Below, one piece after another: positions 17,801 to 26,330 of a DNA stretch of 64,000 nt (positions are counted from its first letter, which is position 1; the number at the start of each line of letters is the position of its first letter). The position numbers and the translations under genes are program-made. The notes below the pieces were generated by a model. The model saw nothing but the letters and a program-made list of their open reading frames with translations, did no database searches and was not told where the DNA came from. This DNA comes from Nocardia jiangxiensis NBRC 101359. GTDB lineage: Bacteria; Actinomycetota; Actinomycetes; Mycobacteriales; Mycobacteriaceae. The stretch covers positions 332,893-396,892 of the forward strand of contig NZ_BAGB01000076.1 of NCBI RefSeq assembly GCF_000308615.1, given 5' to 3'.

Positions 17801-18657
17801 GAAATCCTGATGCCGGGGTTGACGCCCCAGACCGCCAGCGTGATGAACAGGTCGGCGAACACGACCGCGATGATGCAGTACTTGATCGCCCGGCCGGCCG
17901 CGACGCCGACGCCCTCGGGACCGCCGGAGGCGAAGAACCCGTAGTAGCACTGGATGAACGTGGTGATCGCGACGAACACGATCGCCTTCAACAGCGACCA
18001 GAGCACGTCGTGCGGGACCAGGAATTGGTAGAAGTAGTGCTGGAAGGTGCCGCTCGCGGTGCCGCCGTACAGGCCGACGGTCCACGCGCAGGTCAGGTAG
18101 GCGAACGGCAGCGCCAGGCAGTACAGCGGGACGATCGCGATCATCGCCGCGATCATCCGGGTGCTGACCAGGTACGGCAGCGGCCGGATGGCCTGGGATT
18201 CGAGCGCGTCGATCTCCTCCGCGATGCGCATCGAGCCCAGTTGCGCGGTGAATCGGCAACCGGCCTGTGCGGCGAAGGCGACCGTGGCCAGCATCGGGCC
18301 GAGCTCGCGAGTGGTGGCGAAGGCCGAGATGGCGCCGGTGATCGGGCTCAGACCCAGCAGGTTCAGCGAGGTGTATCCCTGGATGCCGACGGTCATACCG
18401 CCGAACGCGCTCAGGATGAGCACCACGCCGATGGTGCCGCCACCGACGATCAGGCTGCCGTTACCCCAGGTGACGTCCGAGAGCAGCCGCCAGACTTCCT
18501 TCGGATAGTGCTTGAACGCCAAGGGGATCGAGCCGAGCGACCGCAGGAAGAAGAAGACCTGATGGCCGATGCGCGCGAGCCAGTCGCGGGGTGCGCCCGC
18601 GGAATGCTTGATGCGCTCGAGTGGCCGCAGTAGCGGCGGGACATAAGTTGACGACAC
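17794..18657 (-). CDS. yrbEB: YrbE-type lipid permease, second subunit
   Basis: 287 residues, MlaE/YrbE family. It has five or six hydrophobic segments and the conserved cytoplasmic loop with the EQ/EExDALxxxAI pattern, here ARMRIAEEIDALESQAIRPL-like (IAEEIDALESQAIRPLPYLV). It pairs with YrbEA to form the inner-membrane channel of the Mce importer, driven by an ATPase (MceG/MkI) encoded elsewhere. GTG start, five bases after the yrbEA stop. Confidence 0.92.
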   Translation of the reverse strand: MSSTYVPPLLRPLERIKHSAGAPRDWLARIGHQVFFFLRSLGSIPLAFKHYPKEVWRLLSDVTWGNGSLIVGGGTIGVVLILSAFGGMTVGIQGYTSLNLLGLSPITGAISAFATTRELGPMLATVAFAAQAGCRFTAQLGSMRIAEEIDALESQAIRPLPYLVSTRMIAAMIAIVPLYCLALPFAYLTCAWTVGLYGGTASGTFQHYFYQFLVPHDVLWSLLKAIVFVAITTFIQCYYGFFASGGPEGVGVAAGRAIKYCIIAVVFADLFITLAVWGVNPGIRISG

Positions 18658-18661
18658 CGGC

Positions 18662-19537
18662 TCAGACCATCTGTGCGGGGAACAGGGTGTTGTAAATCTG
18701 CGTGATGATCAGGTTGACGCCGAAGAGCATCACCGCCGAGAGCACCACCGCCGTGTTGACCGAGTTGGCGACGCCACCCGGGCCGCCGCGCGTGGTGAGT
18801 CCGGCATCGCAGGCGATGATCGCCGCGAGCAGTCCGAAGATCAACGACTTCACGAGGGCGACGAGCAGGTCCGTGGTCACGGCGAACGACGCGAACGTGC
18901 CGATGTAGGAACCCGGCGTACCGCTCTGCGCGAAGATGTTGAACACGTAGCCGGTCAGGAAGCCGACGAAAACCACGAAGCCACACAGCAGAACGGACAC
19001 TAACATAGCGGCGCCGAGCCGGGGGGCGACCAAGCGCCGCAACGGGTCGACGCCCATCACCTTCATCGCGTCGATCTCCTCGCGGATGGTGCGCGAGCCG
19101 AGGTCGGCGCAGACCGCCGATCCGACCGCACCGGCGATCATCAGCGAGGTGACCAGCGGTGCGCCCTGCTGGATGATGCCCAGGCCGTTCGCGGCGCCGA
19201 TGAACGAGGTCGCGCCGACCTGCTGGGCGACCGAACCGACCTGAATCGAGACGATGACACCGATGGGGATGGCGACCAGAAGTGTCGGCGCGGCGGCGAC
19301 ACTGGCCATGAACGCGCATTGCCGAACGAATTCCGCAAATGGAAAGCGCCCGCGGAAGATGCTGACGAACAGCTCACCGACGGCTTCGATACCCATCGTG
19401 ATCTGGCGGCCGAAGGTCTCGATCGACCGTTTCGGATGATCCTGCCAATAGCCTCTGCCCCAGTCGAGCGCACCACTCATTCGTGACGCTGGGCGTACGG
19501 CCTCCGGCCCGCCCGGACGGTCGGTGGTGAACTGCAC
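18662..19537 (-). CDS. yrbEA: YrbE-type lipid permease, first subunit
   Basis: 291 residues, MlaE/YrbE family. A long soluble N-terminus precedes the membrane region (ASVAAAPTLLVAIPIGVIVS). The conserved loop TIREEIDAMKVMGVDPLRRL marks contact with the ATPase. It is the promoter-proximal gene of the nine-gene mce operon and starts at a GTG behind GAGAGGGG. The operator about 190 bases upstream suggests KstR control, hence an mce4-like (sterol) role. Confidence 0.92.
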   Translation of the reverse strand: MQFTTDRPGGPEAVRPASRMSGALDWGRGYWQDHPKRSIETFGRQITMGIEAVGELFVSIFRGRFPFAEFVRQCAFMASVAAAPTLLVAIPIGVIVSIQVGSVAQQVGATSFIGAANGLGIIQQGAPLVTSLMIAGAVGSAVCADLGSRTIREEIDAMKVMGVDPLRRLVAPRLGAAMLVSVLLCGFVVFVGFLTGYVFNIFAQSGTPGSYIGTFASFAVTTDLLVALVKSLIFGLLAAIIACDAGLTTRGGPGGVANSVNTAVVLSAVMLFGVNLIITQIYNTLFPAQMV

Positions 19538-19629
19538 TGGCTAACCCCTCTCGACGTCGGTTACCCGCCCCGACGACTGTTTGCTTGAGGCACCTTACTA
19601 CGGAGTTAGGAAAAACACACCACCATCAG

Positions 19630-19641
19630 TGACTGCAGTCA
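19630..19641. promoter_or_regulatory. Palindrome in mce leader
   Basis: TGACTGCAGTCA, a perfect 12-base palindrome about 93 bases upstream of yrbEA, probably inside the transcribed leader. Possible second operator. Confidence 0.35.
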
Positions 19642-19651
19642 TTGACCCAGA

Positions 19652-19674
19652 TCACAGCCGGTAAAAGGCTGTGA
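19652..19674. promoter_or_regulatory. Inverted repeat or leader hairpin upstream of mce operon
   Basis: TCACAGCC, seven bases, GGCTGTGA: perfect 8-base arms. It lies between the KstR-like site and yrbEA, so it could be an operator or a hairpin in the 5' leader. Confidence 0.5.
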
Positions 19675-19721
19675 CTCGGGACAAGCAGTTGGTAAATACC
19701 ACAAAAAGACCGATTGCTTTC

Positions 19722-19735
19722 TAGAACACGTTCTA
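19722..19735. promoter_or_regulatory. KstR-type operator
   Basis: TAGAACACGTTCTA fits the KstR consensus TNNAACNNGTTNNA exactly, with perfect 6-base arms. KstR represses cholesterol uptake and catabolism genes, including mce4, in mycobacteria and rhodococci and is released by a steroid-CoA intermediate. The position suits the mce promoter. Confidence 0.78.
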
Positions 19736-20063
19736 CGTTCTTGAACGATCGTCCAACTTGGGTCCGCAGTCCGGCTGAATACCCCGGATTACGTTTATCC
19801 AAAACCAATCGCTGCTTTTCGATGCGCGATGAGCGTAACTCTCGGGCGAGCCGATCCCGGATCCATCACACTCGTGTCGTAGCGGCGACTCGCCGGTCAT
19901 CACCTGCCTCCGTGGTAATGGCAACCGCACCGTCACGCTCGGTTCACCGGCATCGAACCGGCAAACTCGCTTGTCACACCGCACGCGCCGGCGCGATGAT
20001 ACTGACAGGATGTAGTACGACATGGATTGATATCGTGCGGGCTTCCGACGTCTCTGGAGGGAC

Positions 20064-20735
20064 ATGTTCAACACACTCGCCAAGGCGGCGCGCACCGCCT
20101 TCGCCGTGGCCATCGGCGCGGCGCTGCTCGGTACGGGCGCGGGGGTCGCGCAAGCCGCCGGCGGTGCGCCGGTGATCGGCGGCGGTTCCGGAATCATCAT
20201 TGACAACCAGTTCGAATGCACCGTCACCACCATCGGTCACGACCGAGGCGGGCGACTCGTCGGACTGACCGCCGGGCACTGCGGCGAAGCAGGCGCGCAG
20301 GTGTGGGCCGAACAGGCTCGCGGAGCCGGAGTGATCGGTCACTTCGTCTACTCCAACCACGATCTGGACTACGCGGTCATCCAGTTCGATCCGAACAAGG
20401 TCACGCCGACCAACCACATCGGCAATGTGACGATCACCGGGGTCGGCGCACCGGCCATGTTCCCCAACATCGTCTGCAAGGAGGGCCGGACCACCGGCAA
20501 CACCTGCGGCATCGCCTGGGGCGACATCTTCCAGACCGATGAGACCTGGAGTCAGATGTGTGTGGTCGAGGGCGATTCCGGCGCGCCGGTCGTCGTCGGC
20601 ACGAAACTGGTCGGCATGGTCAACGCCTATCTGGCCGTGGCCTGCTTCGGCCCTGAGGTCGGCACCAATATGAACGCCATCCTCAACGATCTCAATCGTC
20701 GCGGCGGCGTCGGCGCGGGCTACAACCCGATCTGA
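20064..20735 (+). CDS. Exported S1 family (trypsin-like) serine protease
   Basis: 223 residues. A signal peptide (residues 1-32, ending VAQAAGG) precedes a compact chymotrypsin-like domain with the catalytic triad visible as His72 (LTAGHCGE), Asp102 (HDLDYAV) and Ser172 (VEGDSGAPV). Cysteine pairs (52/73, 138/148) suit an exported protein. The ATG has an excellent TGGAGGG ribosome site. Related small S1 proteases are common in Nocardia and mycobacteria; the target is unknown. Confidence 0.9.
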   Translation: MFNTLAKAARTAFAVAIGAALLGTGAGVAQAAGGAPVIGGGSGIIIDNQFECTVTTIGHDRGGRLVGLTAGHCGEAGAQVWAEQARGAGVIGHFVYSNHDLDYAVIQFDPNKVTPTNHIGNVTITGVGAPAMFPNIVCKEGRTTGNTCGIAWGDIFQTDETWSQMCVVEGDSGAPVVVGTKLVGMVNAYLAVACFGPEVGTNMNAILNDLNRRGGVGAGYNPI

Positions 20736-20755
20736 TCCGACCGTCCGAACCACCT

Positions 20756-20797
20756 GCCGCGGGGCGGTGATCCGAATCCGGGTCACCGCCCCGCGGC
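20756..20797. terminator. Bidirectional terminator, S1 protease / MFS
   Basis: Fifteen-base perfect stem GCCGCGGGGCGGTGA/TCACCGCCCCGCGGC with a twelve-base loop between convergent genes. The right arm contains the MFS stop codon and its last five codons. Confidence 0.88.
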
Positions 20798-22300
20798 ATG
20801 TCCGGGGACCTCCGGTTGTACGGCGGGGCCGCTCATCCCGCACTGCGGCAACGTATCGACCGAGCCGGGCTCGCGGCGCGCCCGCGGTCCGCCCAGCAGT
20901 GCCGCGGCGATCGCGGAGCCGATCAGCAGCAGTCCCGCGCAGATCCACATGGCCACGCCGAATCCGTGATCGATCGCGGCCGCGTCGGTGACCGATCCGG
21001 AGATCCCGGCCAGGCCGGGCAGCGCGGCCACCGCGAGCAGCTGCGCGGTCCGGGCGACGGCGTTGTTCACCCCCGAGGCGATGCCGGCCTCGGACGATGC
21101 GGCCGCGCCCAGCACCGCCCCGGTCAACGGAGCCACCAGCGTGGACAATCCCAGACCGAACACGATCACGCCCGGCAGCACGTCGCGCAGATAACCCCCC
21201 AGATGTCCGGAGCCGGGGCCGATGCGCAGCAGCAGGACCAGTCCGGCCGCGGCCAGCAGCGGTCCGACCGTCATCGGCAGGTGCGGACCGTGCCGCTGGG
21301 CCCATCGACCGGCGGGCGCGGACAGCACCAGCATGATCACCGTCATCGGCAGGGTCGCGACACCCGCGACCAACGGCGAGAAGTGCGCGACCTGCTGCAG
21401 TTGCAGGACCAGGAGGAAGAACACCCCGCCCAGGGCGGCGTACACGGCCAACGTCACGAGATTGGCCGCGGTGAACACCCGGGAGCGGAACAACGTCGGC
21501 GGGACCAGCGGATGATCACTGCGCAGCTCGATCACGACGAACACCGCCAGCAGCACCACGCCGAGGACCGCGAGCAGCGGCATCTTCTCGATCAATCCGA
21601 AGGTCAACGCGCCCAGGGCCAGGGCGACCACCAGTGCGCCCGGCACATCCGCCCGGCGCGCGGCCCCCGGATCCCGGCTCTCGGGCACATGCCGCAGCGC
21701 CACCGCGACCACGATCGCGGCCAGCGGCACATTGATCAGGAATATCGACCGCCAGGAGGCCACCTCGATCAGCCAGCCGCCCAGAAACGGCCCGGCCGCG
21801 CTCGCGATACCGCCGAATCCGGACCACAGCCCGATCGCGGCCCCCTGATCGCGCTCGTCGATGGAGGAGGAGATCAGCGCCAGACTGCCCGGCGTCAGCA
21901 GCGCGCCCGCCACCCCCTGCACGATCCGCGCGGCCACCAGCATCTCGATATTCACCGCCGCGCCGCACAACACCGATGCGGCCGCGAAACCGACTGTGCC
22001 CCAGACGAGTACCTTGCGTCGCCCGAGCCGGTCACCCAGTGACCCGCCGAGCAGGATGAACGACGCGAGCGTCAGCGTGTAGCCGCTCAACGTCCATTGC
22101 AGCCCCGCCACCCCGGTGTGTAACGCATCCCCGATCCGCGGCAGCGCGATATTGACCACCGTGGCGTCGAGCGAGGCCACCGCCGACGCCAGCACGGTCG
22201 CCACGACTATCCACCGCCCGGTCCGCGACCGCAGCCGCGGCAGTTCGGCCGCACTCACGTCCGAACTCTCATCACTGTTCGTCTCGGTCACGAGCGCCAC
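20783..22300 (-). CDS. MFS drug-exporter-type transporter (DHA2 family, 14 TM)
   Basis: About 505 residues. The motif LDATVVNIALPRIGDALHTG is the DHA2 signature of helix 1, and GDRLGRRKVL is MFS motif A. The many hydrophobic segments suit the 14-helix topology. GTG at 22300 (ribosome site AGGGGA) or GTG at 22291 (GAGGTG) are both plausible; a much longer upstream frame is rejected. It likely exports a hydrophobic compound by proton antiport. No regulator is adjacent. Confidence 0.88.
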   Translation of the reverse strand: MALVTETNSDESSDVSAAELPRLRSRTGRWIVVATVLASAVASLDATVVNIALPRIGDALHTGVAGLQWTLSGYTLTLASFILLGGSLGDRLGRRKVLVWGTVGFAAASVLCGAAVNIEMLVAARIVQGVAGALLTPGSLALISSSIDERDQGAAIGLWSGFGGIASAAGPFLGGWLIEVASWRSIFLINVPLAAIVVAVALRHVPESRDPGAARRADVPGALVVALALGALTFGLIEKMPLLAVLGVVLLAVFVVIELRSDHPLVPPTLFRSRVFTAANLVTLAVYAALGGVFFLLVLQLQQVAHFSPLVAGVATLPMTVIMLVLSAPAGRWAQRHGPHLPMTVGPLLAAAGLVLLLRIGPGSGHLGGYLRDVLPGVIVFGLGLSTLVAPLTGAVLGAAASSEAGIASGVNNAVARTAQLLAVAALPGLAGISGSVTDAAAIDHGFGVAMWICAGLLLIGSAIAAALLGGPRARREPGSVDTLPQCGMSGPAVQPEVPGHAAGR

Positions 22301-22738
22301 CTCGTTCCCCTGTTCGCCCGCCACGCACTGCCACGTCCTCAGGCTACGATCCGCGGCCCGCCCGTCAGTGTGATTTCCACCGGCCGGAGGAGAACAGAAC
22401 ACCGGGACTGTCGGCGGCCCGGCCGACCGAGCCCGGAGGGGACGCGGTGCGCGATCCCCTCCCGCGAGGCACAGGGCCCGCGATCCGCGAGGATTTCGAC
22501 GTACCCGCAAGCGTGGCGTAACCCGTGCGATTGCGCAGAGCTGGGATTCGATTCCCTGGGGCGCACCACGTTCCGGGGAATCGCGGCCATCGACCTGAAC
22601 CTCGAGGGTCTGGTGGCGTCCCGCATCCACGAATGCAGAGGCTGGCCGGGCATGGGGCGCGGGAAACGTTCACGTGCTCGATTCCTACTCGTAGCAAATC
22701 TTCTGGGTATGGTGTGCAGGTAGGCCAGGAGGGAGCTA
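22301..22738. other. Divergent intergenic region
   Basis: 438 bases between the MFS gene and a divergent exported-protein gene. It carries the two promoters; the right end has a strong AGGAGGGA ribosome site. No coding or structural element was recognised. Confidence 0.55.
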
Positions 22739-23254
22739 ATGGTGAAGGTGATCAGCGTAGTTGGAGTTTCTGCCGTTGCGGTCGGCGTCTATCTCTGCTC
22801 CACTGGCAATGTATCGGCAACCCAGGTGCAGTGCGATTCCGACGGTGGGCGGGACATCACGGTGGTGGCCGGTACCACCGCGTGCCGCGCCACGGTCGGC
22901 GATTCCGGGCACGCGCGCGCGGCCGGGTACGACGGTATCGGTTTCGCGCGGGCCAACGCCGGGGCGATCGCGCTGGGGCTGGGAATTTCCGGTGGAATCG
23001 GGGCGAGCGAGGGTTCGAGAGGTATGCCGATCGCGATCGGCGTGGGGCCCCAGGCCTATGCGTTCACCTCACTGCACGACGCGGCCGGGCCCGGTGTGAG
23101 TTTCGCGATGAACGGCTCACTGGCACAGGTGATCTCGGACAACCACAGCGTCACCTGCCTGGGTTCGGCCGCGCTGGCGTGGGACTCCCGCAGCGGTACG
23201 AGCTGCCTGGCGACCCCCCTGGGCGTGTGGCGCACCGCCGCACCGGACCGCTGA
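22739..23254 (+). CDS. Small exported protein, function unknown
   Basis: 171 residues with a signal peptide (VISVVGVSAVAVGVYLCSTG, cleavage probably after NVSA) and four further cysteines (QCDS, TACRA, TCLG, SCLAT) that could form two disulfides. The middle is Gly/Ala-rich (AIALGLGISGGIGASEG). It resembles uncharacterised exported proteins of Nocardia; no enzymatic motif is visible. Ribosome site AGGAGGGA at ideal spacing. Confidence 0.75.
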   Translation: MVKVISVVGVSAVAVGVYLCSTGNVSATQVQCDSDGGRDITVVAGTTACRATVGDSGHARAAGYDGIGFARANAGAIALGLGISGGIGASEGSRGMPIAIGVGPQAYAFTSLHDAAGPGVSFAMNGSLAQVISDNHSVTCLGSAALAWDSRSGTSCLATPLGVWRTAAPDR

Positions 23255-23422
23255 TCACACCGACGCGTCGCATTCGGCTCTGGTTCGCCGTCCGTTCGCA
23301 GGCACATACCGAGCGCGGCGTGTACCGGCACATGCCGACGACGTCATATGTGGCCGATAGCCGGTCACATGTGGCGATACGCGAGAACCGAACCGGATCG
23401 GGCCCGGCCTCGTATCTCTGAT

Positions 23423-24829
23423 ATGACTGCCGTGACTTCTGCCGACGGTGGGCTGCGGGCGCCGCGGCCGATGCTGGTGCACGCCCTGGCTGCGGGTGTC
23501 GATTTCGAGCGGTACTTCCGGTGGCGGCGGGGGCGGGACGGGGATCCGTTCGCGGTGCGATTTCCCGGATTCGGGGGTGCGGTGTTCACCGGGACGCCCG
23601 AGGGGGCCGGGGAATTCTTCCGCGCGCCGGTGGAGTTGCTGACACCGCCGCTGCCGAATCCGATCGAGCCGCTGGTCGGGTCGGCTTCGCTGATCCTGGC
23701 TCGCGATCAGCGGCATCGCCGCGAGCGCGCACTGCTGACGCCCGCCTTTCATCGGTCGCATATTGCGCACTACGCCAACGTCATTCGCGATTCCGCGGTC
23801 GAGGAACAGAACGGTTCGGGTGCGGGCCCGGCGTGGCGGCCCGGTGTCCGGGTGGATGCGCGAGCGGCAGCGCGGGCGATCACTCTGCGGGTCATTACCG
23901 AGGTCCTGTTCGGCGACGGAAGTCGTTCCCGCCGTGCGGAATACACCGATGCGGTGGTGCGGTTCCTGAATGCGTTCAACGGGCCGCTGATGTTGCTTCC
24001 GGCCTTGCGGCACAGCGCCTTCGGGCATGCGCCCTGGGATCGGTTCCTGGCCGCCCGCGATCGGCTGGACGCACTGATCAGCGCCGAGGTCGCCGCGCGG
24101 CGCACGGCGGGCGCGGATCGCTCCGGCAGCGACGTGCTGTCCACGCTGCTCGCGGCCCGCCACGACGACGGGTCCGCGATCGAGGATGCCGACCTGCGCG
24201 ATCAGCTGCGCACCCTGCTGGTCGCCGGGCACGAGACGACCGCGACCAGCCTGGTCTGGGCGCTGTACCGGCTGCACCGGCATCCCGAGACGCTGGCCCG
24301 GCTGCGCACCGAACTGGCCGATCTCGATCCGGACGGCGACCCCGCCGAACTGTCCCGGCTGCCGTATCTGGATGCGGTCTGCCAGGAGACGTTGCGGCTG
24401 CATCCGCCCGTGCCCATCGTGCTGCGGCGGTTGACCGGACCGTTCACCTTGCGCGGCGCCGCGATGGACGCGGGGGACACGATGGGCATCGCCGTACCGT
24501 TGCTGCATTCGGATCCTCGGGTGTGGCCGGATCCCGAACAGTTCCGACCGGAACGTTTCCTGGACCGCCGTTACGGCCCAGCCGAGTTCGCCCCGTACGG
24601 CGGCGGGCATCGGCGCTGTCTGGGATCCACCCTGGCGGACTACGAATTGCGCATCGTGCTCGCGACCCTCCTCATGCGGACCGAACTGGCACTTACGCGC
24701 CATTATTCGCGAGGGCGAATCCCGATGTCCGTGCCGCACAACATCGCTACGGGACCGCGTTCCGGGATTACCTTCATTGTCGTGTCTTACCAAGGACGCG
24801 TGGGTGATTCGCATCACAATACGATGTGA
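23423..24829 (+). CDS. Cytochrome P450
   Basis: 468 residues. I-helix AGHETT (residues 268-273) with the oxygen-activating acid-Thr pair, K-helix ETLR (Glu322, Arg325) and heme loop PYGGGHRRCLG with ligand Cys399. The heme loop and preceding FRPERFLDRR resemble the CYP135/CYP138-like group of mycobacteria more than steroid P450s such as CYP125. No ferredoxin or reductase gene is adjacent, so electrons come from partners elsewhere. The start ATG has no clear ribosome site. Substrate unknown. Confidence 0.9.
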   Translation: MTAVTSADGGLRAPRPMLVHALAAGVDFERYFRWRRGRDGDPFAVRFPGFGGAVFTGTPEGAGEFFRAPVELLTPPLPNPIEPLVGSASLILARDQRHRRERALLTPAFHRSHIAHYANVIRDSAVEEQNGSGAGPAWRPGVRVDARAAARAITLRVITEVLFGDGSRSRRAEYTDAVVRFLNAFNGPLMLLPALRHSAFGHAPWDRFLAARDRLDALISAEVAARRTAGADRSGSDVLSTLLAARHDDGSAIEDADLRDQLRTLLVAGHETTATSLVWALYRLHRHPETLARLRTELADLDPDGDPAELSRLPYLDAVCQETLRLHPPVPIVLRRLTGPFTLRGAAMDAGDTMGIAVPLLHSDPRVWPDPEQFRPERFLDRRYGPAEFAPYGGGHRRCLGSTLADYELRIVLATLLMRTELALTRHYSRGRIPMSVPHNIATGPRSGITFIVVSYQGRVGDSHHNTM

Positions 24830-25110
24830 CGTGACATCGTTCCGGTTGTTGCTGGGTACTGCTCCAGGTCGGCCTCGCGCCCCCCGCGAACGGCGATAAC
24901 GCCCCGAATCACATCCCTGTCAGTACACCGGTGACACATCACACTGCGATCGGAACTGGTCAATGACAACGGATCTGCGATTGGCCGAAGCCGTTCGGAA
25001 ATGTAGTAATGGATGCCGGGCCGGGGACGACATACATCTCGTTGTGCATCGTGAGCGAGATCTTCCGCGCATCTTCGCGCGTGAGTTGATGATTGAGAGG
25101 ACGTACGGCT

Positions 25111-26040
25111 TTGCGCACCACCACCTGTCGGAAACCCGCGCGGGACAAGGCAACACGGGGCACGCGGATCGGCGTCCTGACCCTGGCGGTCAGCGCCGCC
25201 GGAGCGCTCGCCGTGGCGCCCGCGGCCGCGTCGCCGCTGTGGCCCGGCGGCCCCGATGTGCCGGGCGCACCCGCCCTGGTGCAGAGCCCGCAGCCCGAAC
25301 CGGGTGCAGCGCCGATGAAGAGCCCGCCGCCGCTGCCGCAGGCCAACTTCGCCGCCCCCAGCCTGAGCCCCGGTGACGGCGACGTGGTCGGCGTGGCCGA
25401 GCCGATCTTCGTGAACTTCAAGGCGCCGGTCACCGATCGCGCCGCCGCGGAGAAGGCCATCCGGATCACCTCCTCGACGCCGGTGAAGGGCCACTTCTAC
25501 TGGTACGGCGACAAGCAGGTGCGCTGGCGGCCGGAGAACTTCTGGCCCGCCCACGACGAGATCACCGTCCAGGCCGGCAACACCCACGTCGCGTACAAGA
25601 CCGGCGACGAGGTGATCACCACCGCCGACGACGCCACCCACCAGATCACCATCACCAAGAACGGCCAGGTCGTGAAGACCATGCCGACCTCGATGGGCAA
25701 GAAGGGCCACGAGACGCCCAACGGCACTTACTACGTGGGTGAGAAGAACCGCAAGATGATCATGGACTCGGCCACCTTCGGCGTGCCGAGCACCTCGCCC
25801 GAGGGCTACAAGACCCCGGTCGAGTACGCCACCCGGCTGGCCAGCAACGGCATCTTCCTGCACGCCGCCCCGTGGTCGGTGGCCCAGCAGGGCAACTCCG
25901 ACGCCAGCCACGGCTGCCTCAACGTCAGCACGGCCGACGCCAAGTGGTTCTTCGACAACGCCCAGAAGGGCGACCCGGTCGTGGTGAAGAACTCCACCGG
26001 CGCCGCCAGCCACAGCGATGGCATGGGCGACTGGGACTGA
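25111..26040 (+). CDS. L,D-transpeptidase (YkuD family), exported
   Basis: About 309 residues. Signal segment (IGVLTLAVSAAGALAVAPAAA), Pro-rich linker, one bacterial Ig-like domain (about residues 75-180) and a C-terminal YkuD catalytic domain with the motif IFLHAAPWSV then SHGCLN (catalytic Cys269). It forms 3-3 peptidoglycan cross-links and resembles mycobacterial LdtMt2, but with apparently one Ig domain rather than two. The TTG at 25111 is preferred because of GAGAGG upstream; a TTG at 25093 is the alternative. Strongly C/G-ending codons suggest high expression. Confidence 0.88.
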   Translation: MRTTTCRKPARDKATRGTRIGVLTLAVSAAGALAVAPAAASPLWPGGPDVPGAPALVQSPQPEPGAAPMKSPPPLPQANFAAPSLSPGDGDVVGVAEPIFVNFKAPVTDRAAAEKAIRITSSTPVKGHFYWYGDKQVRWRPENFWPAHDEITVQAGNTHVAYKTGDEVITTADDATHQITITKNGQVVKTMPTSMGKKGHETPNGTYYVGEKNRKMIMDSATFGVPSTSPEGYKTPVEYATRLASNGIFLHAAPWSVAQQGNSDASHGCLNVSTADAKWFFDNAQKGDPVVVKNSTGAASHSDGMGDWD

Positions 26041-26075
26041 GGGTAAGCTCGTCCGGCTCCCCGCGACGCTGTACC

Positions 26076-26116
26076 GCCTCCCCGCGACTTCAGCGTGCCG
26101 TTGAGCGCGGGGAGGC
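26076..26116. terminator. Terminator after L,D-transpeptidase
   Basis: Eleven-base perfect stem GCCTCCCCGCG/CGCGGGGAGGC with a 19-base loop, 35 bases after the stop codon. Confidence 0.75.
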
Positions 26117-26330
26117 TCGGACGTCGGGCCGACGGTCGATTTCGGCAATACTTTCGGGCGTTTCCGGGGAGTCACCCATGTGCTCCCGAAATCGGTTGGC
26201 AGCGTCGGCGTAATCGTCGTCGACCGGATCACGATCGTGACCGGTAGCCCCTGGGGCACACCCGAAACCCCCCTGATATTCATCGTCGATTTGCTGTTGT
26301 AGCGGGGTGTGCGCCTTTACGATTCGGCGC

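Larger units (their letters stand above)
19538..20063. other. Divergent intergenic region, mce operon / S1 protease
   Basis: 526 bases, clearly AT-richer than its surroundings from about 19575 to 19830. It holds a KstR-like operator, a 23-base inverted repeat and a 12-base palindrome, described separately, and near its right end the promoter and ribosome site (TGGAGGGAC) of the protease gene. No credible gene. Confidence 0.65.

Noticed and set aside
16239..17810. 523-codon plus-strand frame opposite mceA
   Set aside because: Shadow of mceA; Arg/Gly/Val-rich without domains.
22301..22630. N-terminal extension of the MFS transporter
   Set aside because: Low-quality sequence with no membrane or targeting signal; the GTGs at 22300 and 22291 have ribosome sites and place helix 1 correctly.
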